Source of the DNA: an uncultured Collinsella sp.
GTDB lineage: Bacteria > Actinomycetota > Coriobacteriia > Coriobacteriales > Coriobacteriaceae
Direction: 5' to 3'
Assembly (NCBI GenBank): GCA_902493915.1
Contig: CABUQY010000023.1
Location: 1 to 24,876 of the forward strand
Length of the DNA: 24,876 nt
The position numbers and the translations under genes were made by a program. The notes beneath the pieces are model-generated. The model was not told the DNA's origin, did no database searches, and was given only the letters and a program-made list of their open reading frames with translations. Numbering within the stretch: the stretch's first letter is position 1; every line of letters begins with the position of its first letter. Below, piece by piece: positions 10,247-19,182 of this stretch.

Positions 10247-11380
10247 CTACTCCCGGTAGGGCACCCGGTCGCGCATCACGGCGTATATCGCCCTGAGCCG
10301 CTTTCTCGCGACGGCCTTGAGCGCCCGCCCGTGGCCCATGCCCCGCGCCCTGCAGGCCCGGTAGTACTCGCCGTAGCGCCCCGACGACCTGACCAGGCTG
10401 TTGCACGAGAAGATCAGCAGGGACTTGAGCCTCGCGTCGCCGCGCCTGGACGCCCTGACCGACCTAACCGACGTGCCGGAGCTTCTCACCCTCGGTGCGA
10501 TGCCGCAGTACGAGGCCAGGTGGTCGTGGTCTGGGAACCTCCCGATGTCGACCGACACCGCGAGCTGCGCCGCCGTCCTCGGCCCGATGCCGGGCACGGT
10601 GAGTAGGCACGCGTAGGTCTCGTCGCCCTCGAGCAGCGCCGCCGTCTCGGCCTCGAGGGCCCCGGCCTCGTCGAGGGCCTCCGATATCCGGGCGGCCAGG
10701 AACCTGACCTGCCTGTTCTCGGCCTCGATGAGCGCCGGCGGGGGCGCAGTCGAGGCGGCCGCGGCCTCCCCGGCGGCCTCGGCCTGCGGCCCCTCGGCCC
10801 CCGAGCGGGCGATCCCCCACGCCCCGCCGAACCCGGCGAGCAGCTCCAGCCACCGGCGGTCCGACAGGTCGACGGCGGCCTCGAGGGCCGGGCAGGACTC
10901 GAGCAGCACGGCGCGCAGGCGGTTCTTGTCCCTGGTCGCGCAGGCGACGACGTGGTCGCGCTGCGACGAGAGGGCGCGCGCGGCCTCGAGGGCCTCGCCG
11001 CGGCCCGGGACCCCCGACAGGGAGTCCGGCACGCCCAGGGCGGTCCGCGCGATCACCGCGGCGTCGCGCTCGTCGGTCTTGGCCTCGCCGGCGAACAGCC
11101 CGGCGGCGCGGCTGGCGGCGAGGCCGGGCAGGTAGGCGACCCCGAGCCCCGCGGCGCGGGCGCGCCTCACGGCGAGGGACCCTATGTTGCGGAACTGGTC
11201 GACCACGACGAGCGTGCCGGCGGGCGCGGAGGCGAACAGCGCGTCGAGCTCGGCCTCCCTGTTGCGGACGGGGGCGCTGGACAGCACCTCCCCGTCGCGG
11301 TCGATCAGGCAGGCCCAGTGGGAGGACTTGCCGACGTCTAGGCCGAGCACGGCCGCGGGCCTGGTCGATGGCGCTTTCAC
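10247..11380 (-). CDS. IS110-family recombinase (transposase)
   Basis: RNA-guided recombinase of the IS110 family (377 residues). It has an N-terminal RuvC-like DEDD domain with acidic residues Asp15 (GLDVGKS), Asp61 (VVVDQ), Asp103 and Asp106 (KTDERDAAVIA). The C-terminal Transposase_20 domain has the PGIGPRTAAQLA helix-hairpin-helix and YCGIAPRVRSSGTS, which carries the serine cluster of the active site. The start is GTG at 11380, preceded by GGAAGG; the longer frame up to 11680 is the non-coding RNA region. The gene is intact, with no frameshift. Compared with the host it is extremely Ala/Arg/Gly-rich, suggesting arrival from a higher-GC actinobacterium. Confidence 0.95.
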   Translation of the reverse strand: MKAPSTRPAAVLGLDVGKSSHWACLIDRDGEVLSSAPVRNREAELDALFASAPAGTLVVVDQFRNIGSLAVRRARAAGLGVAYLPGLAASRAAGLFAGEAKTDERDAAVIARTALGVPDSLSGVPGRGEALEAARALSSQRDHVVACATRDKNRLRAVLLESCPALEAAVDLSDRRWLELLAGFGGAWGIARSGAEGPQAEAAGEAAAASTAPPPALIEAENRQVRFLAARISEALDEAGALEAETAALLEGDETYACLLTVPGIGPRTAAQLAVSVDIGRFPDHDHLASYCGIAPRVRSSGTSVRSVRASRRGDARLKSLLIFSCNSLVRSSGRYGEYYRACRARGMGHGRALKAVARKRLRAIYAVMRDRVPYRE

Positions 11381-11410
11381 GGTGGTATCCTTCCGGTAGT
11401 CGTTCGACCG

Positions 11411-11620
11411 GATGGCCTCCCCCTCGGCACTCACATTACCAGCCGCGGCGCCTGCCCGGCACTTTCCTATCAGCCGTCGGGGGCGGCGCGTCCCGCGCCG
11501 GCAGCACCCAACAGGCCCTCTCGGGGGCAGGGACGTTCGGCCGTGCGCGGGCGCCCGGTCGGCGGCCCGTTCTGGGCGCGCCTCAATCGTAGCCCGAGAC
11601 GAGCCCGGGCTGACAATTTC
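11411..11620 (-). ncRNA. Candidate IS110 bridge RNA
   Basis: Read leftward, three structures follow in order. A 5' hairpin AGCCCG/CGGGCT (11606-11611 with 11591-11596). Then an 11-bp stem with one bulge (11540-11551 with 11492-11502) closing a loop that holds GAACGTCC (11538-11531), a small GCCC/GGGC hairpin and GTTGGG (11512-11507). Then a stem CCCCC-CGGC/GCCG-GGGGG (11473-11483 with 11419-11428) closing a loop with ATAGGAA (11470-11464) and GTAATG (11439-11434). GAACGTCC and GTTGGG correspond to the two sides of the insertion site; ATAGGAA and GTAATG correspond to the element's two ends. This order (5' stem-loop, target loop, donor loop, then recombinase) is that of IS621 bridge RNA. Folds were made by eye; RNA ends are approximate. 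Confidence 0.75.
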
Positions 11621-11629
11621 GACTGTAAT

Positions 11630-11712
11630 GGACGTTCTTAAACGACTAGCCAAACAAGAACGTCCCCAACGACTACTCATTTAAGTCTGTCCCCAATGAC
11701 TGCCCAATGGCT
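11630..11712. repeat. Dispersed repeat, right half (right flank of the IS110 element)
   Basis: It contains a perfect 10-bp inverted repeat GGACGTTCTT/AAGAACGTCC (11630-11639 and 11656-11665). A segment from about 11670 to 11707 (ACTCATTTAAGTCTGTCCCC and the bases after it) recurs almost unchanged at 17787-17826. It is the other half of the repeat into which the IS inserted. Confidence 0.8.
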
Positions 11713-11875
11713 GGGAAGGCGCATCCCACACCGACGCATTGCCTTCGGGCCCTCTCCCCAGGCTCTCCATAGCTCAGCTGGACTCCCCGCAACCTGTTCC
11801 GAGTTGGCGGAACGAGCGCGACGTGGAGTGTCATTCTTTACCGCGTTAGACTAGACGCAGGGAAAGGAGGAGGAC
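11713..11875 (+). promoter_or_regulatory. Leader of the PTS regulator gene
   Basis: Contains a GGCGCATCCC segment related to the repeat motif at 17537-17710, and an inverted repeat GTTCCG-agttgg-CGGAAC at 11796-11813 that could be an operator. No -10/-35 pair is convincing. GGAAAGGAGGAGGA directly before the ATG at 11876 is a very strong ribosome-binding site. Confidence 0.35.
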
Positions 11876-13771
11876 ATGGATGCTCGCGTCAAGCAGCTTG
11901 TAAATATGATCGAGGACGCTCAGCCTGTCGCTGTCGCGGTACTTGCCAAGCGTCTCGAGGTAAGCGAGCGCGCCGTGAGAAACTATATTCATCGCGCAAA
12001 CGACAACCTTGCAGGGGTTGCACGCATCGTTGGCAGCAAGGGGCAGTATCGTATCGATGTTGCACGTGCAGATGAGCTTGCTCGCTTGCTAGACGGTGCG
12101 GCTCTGGCCCATCCGGGCATTCCTGATACGCGCGACGGCCGTGTGTCCTTCCTTCTTAACGACCTCCTCATGCGGTCCCAGTGGGTGACGATTGAGGAGT
12201 ATGCGGATTTACTCTACGTTTCGGCGCGAACTCTGTCCAATGACATGCGTCTGGTAGAGCAGAAACTCGCCCAATTTGACTTAACGCTCGAAAAGCGCCC
12301 ACGCTACGGAATCCGCGTTGCGGGCGGGGAGTCGCAGCGGCGCCTGTGCCTGGCCTCGCTGGTGAGGCCCGTGTTGCCCGACACCGACGATGCAAAGCTC
12401 GCCGAGCGCCTGCGGGCCATCGCCGCATGTGTGGACGATGCTCTGACGGCCTCGCCCGTCACGGTGAGCTCGCTGGCATCCCGCAATCTCATCATGCATC
12501 TTTACATTGCTCTTGGCCGCATCGAGCAGGGCTGCTATGTCCCAGCTGCAGAATCGGACGTTCAAAAACTGGAGGGAACGCGCGAATACGCCGCGGCTTT
12601 CCAGATTGCCGCAAACATCAAGGATGCCCTGGGCGTGAGCATGCCCCGAGAAGAGGTTGCCTTTATCGCAATCCATTTGCTCGGCAGGGGCACGGGCGTG
12701 CCCGAGAAGGGCTCTGCCGTTATCTCGGACGAGATGTGGGAGATTGCTTCCGAGATGGTACGTGCGGTCAACGATGAGTTTAGGTTTGACTTTAGCGGCG
12801 ATCTTGAACTTCGCATGAACCTTGCTCGGCATATCGGCCCTCTGGGCTATCGCCTTGAATATCACATGCATATGGATAACCCCATGCTGTCCGATATCAA
12901 GACGAGGTTTCCGTTGGCCTATTCGATGGCAGCTGGCACCTCGCAGGTACTCGAGCGTCATTTTGGCAGCCAGCCCTCTGATGAAGAGCTCGGCTACATC
13001 GCCATGGCATTTGCCCTGGCCCTCGAGCAGCAAGCCGACCAGCCGCGTCGCAAACGCATCCTGATCGTGTGCGCCTCGGGAGCGGGAAGCGCCCGTATGC
13101 TCGAGCACCAGTACCGCAAGCAGTTTGGCATGTATATCGATTCGATTGAGACATGCGATGTCGCCCGCGTGGGAACGTTCGATTTTTCGCATATCGACTA
13201 CGTGTTCACAACGGTGCCGCTCAACGTCAAGTTGCCCGTGCCCGTCCGCGAGGCCGATTTCTTCTTGGAGACGAGCGATGTCAACGCTATCCGCAAGGTG
13301 CTGAGCGACGACACTGCGCAATCGGACTCCGTGAGCTCTTTCTTTAGCCGTGCCCTGTTCTTCAACCGCGTTGAGGCGTCGTCGAAGCAGGCCGTTCTCC
13401 GATATCTCTCCGAGCGCGCCGTCGAGAGCGGCCGTGTCGATGCCCGGTTTGCCCAAGAGGTCGCCGAGCGCGAGAGCGCGAGCGCCACCTCGTTTGGCAA
13501 TGGGGTAGCCATGCCCCATGGGATGCATCCCTTGAGCGCCGAGGCCTTTGTTACCGTGGGCCTGCTCGAACATCCCATTCTTTGGGACGAATACGGCCAT
13601 GAGGTCGATATCGTCTTTATGGTGTCGTTTGCCCGGTCGGGCGGCGATGAGGCGCGGATCTTGAGCTCACTGCTCGCCGAGATCTTTATGGACCGCCAGG
13701 GGGTCGAGCGCCTACGCGAGCGCCGGTCCTGGCATGAGCTGATGGCGCTTGTGCAAGCGCATACGGCTTAA
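11876..13771 (+). CDS. PRD-containing PTS-responsive transcription activator (LicR/ManR type)
   Basis: Activator whose activity is set by PTS-dependent phosphorylation of its histidine domains. It has 631 residues with the family's domain order. An N-terminal helix-turn-helix is at about 5-60 and a second Mga-like one at about 85-165. PRD1 follows with His208 in LIMHLYIALGRI, then PRD2 with His319 in NLARHIGPLGYRL. An EIIB-like domain has Cys399 in ILIVCASGAGSA, and a C-terminal fructose/mannitol-type EIIA-like domain has His548 in VAMPHGM. All candidate phosphorylation sites are present. It is encoded just upstream of, and on the same strand as, a complete EIIA-EIIB-EIIC-glucosidase set (119-base gap), its obvious target. 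LicR, which controls oligo-beta-glucoside use in Bacillus, is the closest functional parallel by architecture. Confidence 0.9.
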   Translation: MDARVKQLVNMIEDAQPVAVAVLAKRLEVSERAVRNYIHRANDNLAGVARIVGSKGQYRIDVARADELARLLDGAALAHPGIPDTRDGRVSFLLNDLLMRSQWVTIEEYADLLYVSARTLSNDMRLVEQKLAQFDLTLEKRPRYGIRVAGGESQRRLCLASLVRPVLPDTDDAKLAERLRAIAACVDDALTASPVTVSSLASRNLIMHLYIALGRIEQGCYVPAAESDVQKLEGTREYAAAFQIAANIKDALGVSMPREEVAFIAIHLLGRGTGVPEKGSAVISDEMWEIASEMVRAVNDEFRFDFSGDLELRMNLARHIGPLGYRLEYHMHMDNPMLSDIKTRFPLAYSMAAGTSQVLERHFGSQPSDEELGYIAMAFALALEQQADQPRRKRILIVCASGAGSARMLEHQYRKQFGMYIDSIETCDVARVGTFDFSHIDYVFTTVPLNVKLPVPVREADFFLETSDVNAIRKVLSDDTAQSDSVSSFFSRALFFNRVEASSKQAVLRYLSERAVESGRVDARFAQEVAERESASATSFGNGVAMPHGMHPLSAEAFVTVGLLEHPILWDEYGHEVDIVFMVSFARSGGDEARILSSLLAEIFMDRQGVERLRERRSWHELMALVQAHTA

Positions 13772-13890
13772 GACTTCTTTTGTCGATGACCCTGTCAGCC
13801 TACCTGCAATAAACCTCGAGGATTGCGGGCGGGAGATAGGCGTTTCGAATATTCAAGTACAAACCAAACATCACGGGAGAGGAGACCGTT
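13772..13890 (+). promoter_or_regulatory. Intergenic region with probable PTS operon promoter
   Basis: Candidate hexamers TTGTCG (13780-13785) and TGCAAT (13805-13810) are 19 bases apart. An AT-rich palindrome TCGAATATTCAA-like segment near 13846-13857 could be the regulator's binding site. The assignment is weak and rests on position between regulator and structural genes. Confidence 0.3.
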
Positions 13891-14217
13891 ATGGACGATC
13901 AGGGAACCGAGATGGTTTCGTTTCAGCTGGTCGCTGCAGCGGGAGAGGCACGCAGCCTTGCCTTCGAAGCCCTTGAAAAGGCAAAGGCGGGGGATTTTGA
14001 CGCCGCCGCCAAACTCATGAAGCAGTCAAAGGATGCGGGAATCAAGGCTCACCACATCCAAACGCAGCTGCTTTCGACTGAGGCAGCGGGCGAGCATCTG
14101 TCGGTGGATGTGTTGCTGGTCCATGCTCAGGACCACCTCATGTGCTCCATGCTTGCTCAGGAGCTCGTGCAGGAGCTGATCTGCCTGTATGAGCGCACTG
14201 CAACCAAGAACGCCTAG
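13891..14217 (+). CDS. PTS lactose/cellobiose-family EIIA
   Basis: Cytoplasmic phosphocarrier passing phosphate from HPr to EIIB. The 108 residues are the usual size of the Lac-family IIA helical-bundle protein. The signature LLVHAQDHLM is present, with His78 as the phosphorylated residue and Asp81 as the metal-binding residue of the trimer. GGGAGAGGAGA lies just before the ATG. It is first of four closely spaced genes (EIIA, EIIB, EIIC, 6-phospho-beta-glucosidase). The exact sugar cannot be read from the sequence; cellobiose or another beta-glucoside is inferred from the neighbours. Confidence 0.93.
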   Translation: MDDQGTEMVSFQLVAAAGEARSLAFEALEKAKAGDFDAAAKLMKQSKDAGIKAHHIQTQLLSTEAAGEHLSVDVLLVHAQDHLMCSMLAQELVQELICLYERTATKNA

Positions 14218-14263
14218 CGGCGTGCGGTGACTATCCAACCAATCAATGCGAAGGGAATCCCTT

Positions 14264-14557
14264 ATGAAGATCCTTCTTGTTTGCGCAGCTGGTCTGTCTA
14301 CAAGCATTCTGATGAAGAAACTCGAGAAATATGCGGAGCAAAACGGCATCGAGCTCGATATCGATGCGGTGGGTATCGGCGAGTATCAGGAGACGTGCGC
14401 CAATTATGACGTGCTGCTCTTGGGGCCGCAGGTGTCCTACCAGCTCAACACCGTCAAGCAGGGGAGCGGTAAGCCGACCGCGGTCATCCCCGCACAGGAC
14501 TACGGCATGGGCAACGCCGCCAACGTGCTGGCACTCGCCCAGTCGCTGTTGGGTTAG
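14264..14557 (+). CDS. PTS lactose/cellobiose-family EIIB
   Basis: Cytoplasmic domain protein of 97 residues that takes phosphate from EIIA on Cys7 (MKILLVCAAGLSTS) and hands it to the sugar bound to EIIC. The P-loop-like CAAGLSTS and the GPQVSYQL segment (around residue 56) are typical of the cellobiose IIB family. The start at 14264 is chosen so that the active cysteine is the seventh residue, as in relatives; AAGGGA is 8 bases upstream. The gap to the EIIA gene is 46 bases, and to the EIIC gene only 9 bases. Confidence 0.93.
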   Translation: MKILLVCAAGLSTSILMKKLEKYAEQNGIELDIDAVGIGEYQETCANYDVLLLGPQVSYQLNTVKQGSGKPTAVIPAQDYGMGNAANVLALAQSLLG

Positions 14558-14566
14558 GAGGCAACC

Positions 14567-17372
<2,806 letters not shown>

Positions 17373-17388
17373 CTCTTGCAGGTCTGTT

Positions 17389-17418
17389 GCCCCCGCGGTC
17401 CGCTTCGGCCGCGGGGGC
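17389..17418 (+). terminator. Intrinsic terminator of the PTS operon
   Basis: Perfect 10-bp GC stem GCCCCCGCGG/CCGCGGGGGC (17389-17398 and 17409-17418) with a 10-base loop, followed by TTTTGTTATT. Confidence 0.92.
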
Positions 17419-17468
17419 TTTTGTTATTGAGGCGGCTGTTCATGAGGAGCATTGCAGGCTGCGGAAAC

Positions 17469-17519
17469 CCGGCACTTGGGGACGTTCCTTTCCTGCCGGC
17501 AGCTTGGGACAGTCCTTAA
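17469..17519. repeat. Dispersed intergenic repeat, copy 3
   Basis: CCGGCA (17469-17474), 19 bases with TTGGGGACGTTCCTTTCC, then TGCCGG (17494-17499), followed by CAGCTTGGGACAGTCCTTAA. One base differs from copy 2 over 45 bases. It contains an intact TTGGGGACGTTC, which matches both target guides of the IS110 element, so it is a potential unoccupied landing site. Confidence 0.8.
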
Positions 17520-17536
17520 AGGCCGCATCGATCAAC

Positions 17537-17710
17537 TGCGGAAAGCACATCCCAGAATGAGCGTCCAACATGGGGTGCGGTTTCCCTTGAGGCCCTCAAT
17601 CGGAAAATGCATCCCGGATTTTTGTCGAAAAGCGGTCCCTAGTTTCCCAAACGGGCCGCTAACGGAAAGCGCATCCCGCTATTGGGCCCCAAAGCAGGAT
17701 GCGCTTTCCG
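17537..17710. repeat. Cluster of CGGAAA-NN-GCATCCC repeats ending in a 48-bp palindrome
   Basis: Three direct copies of a CGGAAA(G/A)(C/T)(G/A)CATCCC motif lie at 17539-17553, 17601-17615 and 17663-17677. The last pairs with an inverted copy at 17697-17710, giving a perfect 14-bp inverted repeat around a 20-base, itself symmetric, centre. No coding potential. The layout resembles REP/REPIN clusters. Confidence 0.75.
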
Positions 17711-17770
17711 TGCTGGCAGTTCCAAGCAGTTCGGGATGGCCCTTTTCGTCTGCTCTCGGCCGGCGTCCGT

Positions 17771-17828
17771 AAGACTGTCCCCGACGACCACTCATTTAAG
17801 TCTGTCCCCAATGAGTGCCCAATGACTA
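17771..17828. repeat. Dispersed repeat, right half, overlapping the peptidase stop codon
   Basis: ACTCATTTAAGTCTGTCCCC and flanking bases match the right flank of the IS110 element over about 40 bases. Together with copy 3 it encloses the CGGAAA-motif cluster as a composite island. The stop codon of the leftward peptidase gene lies in the repeat's last bases. Confidence 0.75.
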
Positions 17829-18827
17829 GTAGTAGGCCCACATGGCTTCGATTTCGTTGAGGACCTCCACCACGCCCCAGCGGCGGGCGCTGCGGCTGGC
17901 CGAGTTGGGGTCGTAGACGCCAATCTGGTTGGCATCGTCGATGCCGTAGAGCACGATATAGTGGCCTACGTTGGTAAACGTACCGGGGCGCACTGCGGCG
18001 ATGACGGGCGCACCCGAGCGAAGTGCTTGGGTAATCGATTCGCGATTGTTATAGAGCTGTGTTCCGTTGAGCCCCAGCTGCCACGCACCGCCTGTCATAA
18101 ACGACCACTCGGTGGCACCAGTGGGGGCGTAGTTGCCGGCTTCGGCCAGTGCGCATATATCGACCGGCGTCTTATCGGTATGGCCGGTCTTAAAGATATA
18201 GACCATGGTGAGGCAAGTGGGACCGCAAGCGTTTTCGCGAATAGTGCCACCGGCATAGGGCAGCTCCGACCATGCGGGGTCAATTTGGTAGATGTGGGGC
18301 ATGGTGCCGGCCTGCCACTGCGAGCGTGGGGCCGAGAACGCAAAGGAGTAACCGGGTGCGACGGGAGCTTTAAGCAGCTTGTCCTCGGCAGTGGGCTCGA
18401 GACCGGCTGATCCGTGAGAGATACAGGATCCCAAAAACACAAAGACGAGGCAGGCGGCGATGGAGCAAAACGCAAGGCGTAGGCGGCGGGCCGGAAGCGC
18501 GTGACTTGTGGTGTGCGACGCGGGGCGAGGGGCGGAATTGCCGCGATCGCGTTGAGGTCGCGAAAAGGAGCGCTTAACGTAGTAGTCGGTCTTACGGCGA
18601 TCGTAGCGGCGTGGCTGCGATGTGTCGGTCTGACGTTGGCGTGTGCTCGTACTCATGCGGTCTGACTGCTGCACGGTACGGCTTTGTTGCCGCGAAGAAG
18701 CCCCGAGCTGCTCTTGGGGGCGCTGCGGGTTGTCGTTGTCGGAGGTGCTTCTGGGCGTTGGCGTGGTGCGGCCGGCAAGGCGCACGCTTTGTGGCCGTTG
18801 GTCGCCGTCATTGTATCCGTATGCCAT
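17826..18827 (-). CDS. Membrane-anchored C39-like cysteine peptidase
   Basis: Probable papain-like peptidase of the C39/C39_2 group acting outside the membrane; substrate unknown. The 333 residues divide into three parts. A 110-residue N-tail is rich in Gln, Arg, Ser, Thr and Pro and looks disordered and cytoplasmic. One membrane segment follows (about 116-135). The extracytoplasmic catalytic part has Cys201 in ENACGPTCLTM, His289 in NVGHYIVLYG and Asp306 in VYDPNS. The end of the membrane segment reads FLGSC, which fits a lipobox, but the long N-tail makes lipidation unlikely. ATG at 18827 was chosen over GTG at 18836 because AAGGTG stands six bases before it. Monocistronic; its stop codon sits in a dispersed repeat. 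It is not next to a bacteriocin ABC transporter, so a leader-peptidase role is not indicated. Confidence 0.8.
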   Translation of the reverse strand: MAYGYNDGDQRPQSVRLAGRTTPTPRSTSDNDNPQRPQEQLGASSRQQSRTVQQSDRMSTSTRQRQTDTSQPRRYDRRKTDYYVKRSFSRPQRDRGNSAPRPASHTTSHALPARRLRLAFCSIAACLVFVFLGSCISHGSAGLEPTAEDKLLKAPVAPGYSFAFSAPRSQWQAGTMPHIYQIDPAWSELPYAGGTIRENACGPTCLTMVYIFKTGHTDKTPVDICALAEAGNYAPTGATEWSFMTGGAWQLGLNGTQLYNNRESITQALRSGAPVIAAVRPGTFTNVGHYIVLYGIDDANQIGVYDPNSASRSARRWGVVEVLNEIEAMWAYY

Positions 18828-18885
18828 TCGAATCACCTTGCCTCATGTGTAACTTGTCTATCCTACATAAAAAGAGGCGCGACAC

Positions 18886-19023
18886 ATGGGTATGTGCGCC
18901 AAAAGCCTGACAAATGGTATGAACGTTGCCGCGCCGCGCGCCAAGCGTCACGGCAACAGGTATTCAAAAGCAGACAAGATGAAAGCGTCCAAGACGAATG
19001 ACGTCTTCCGCCGTTCGTCCTAA
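18886..19023 (+). CDS. Possible small basic protein (45 aa)
   Basis: Short open frame with AGAGG ten bases before its ATG and a TAA stop; a second ATG two codons later is possible. The product is rich in Lys, Arg and Ser and has no hydrophobic segment. It lies in the 355-base gap between the peptidase and permease genes. Chance cannot be excluded at this length; only conservation in related genomes would show it is real. Confidence 0.25.
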   Translation: MGMCAKSLTNGMNVAAPRAKRHGNRYSKADKMKASKTNDVFRRSS

Positions 19024-19028
19024 AAACG

Positions 19029-19162
19029 GCGCCGCTCGTTTTGCAGTTCTGCCTTCGGTCGAGCTACAAGCGGCGCTGCTGTGCCAAGGCCGTATCTTAA
19101 AGCCACGAAATAAAAGCGCGCGGCAAGACAGGCCGCGCAAGGGGTGACGCCAAGAGGCGTCA
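19029..19162 (+). promoter_or_regulatory. Leader hairpins in front of the APC permease
   Basis: Three stems precede the permease: GCGCCGCT/AGCGGCGC (19029-19036 with 19069-19076), GCGCGGC/GCCGCGC (19118-19124 with 19132-19138), and TGACGCC-AAGA-GGCGTCA (19145-19162). The last ends eight bases before the AGGAAAGGAGGGGA ribosome site. They may affect translation or mark an upstream terminator; none has a T-tract on the + strand. Confidence 0.4.
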
Positions 19163-19182
19163 AAAAGGAAAGGAGGGGAACA

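Larger units (their letters stand above)
10218..11629 (-). mobile_element. IS110-family insertion sequence
   Basis: The element runs leftward and consists of about 250 bases of non-coding DNA (bridge-RNA region) followed by one recombinase gene. Boundaries are inferred: the left flank reads TCATTGGG and the right flank GGACGTTCTT. Fused, they restore a TCATTGGGGACGTTCTT-like sequence of the dispersed repeat family, with GG as the likely shared core; the exact edge is uncertain by one or two bases. There are no terminal inverted repeats, as expected for the IS110 group, although TTGTCA-CC-like segments occur inverted just inside both ends (10231-10239 and 11608-11616). It has very high GC compared with the host. 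Confidence 0.85.

Noticed and set aside
10231..11616. Terminal inverted repeats of the IS110 element (TTGTCA-CC-like)
   Set aside because: Only nine bases with one mismatch and set inside the ends; the IS110 group does not need terminal inverted repeats, so chance is likely.
17537..17710. Possible CRISPR array because of three spaced similar motifs
   Set aside because: Repeats are only about 15 bases, diverged, and one is inverted; there are no cas genes nearby.
17452..17772. 106-residue open frame between the PTS operon and the peptidase
   Set aside because: It consists of the dispersed repeats and the palindrome cluster; no ribosome site or family resemblance.
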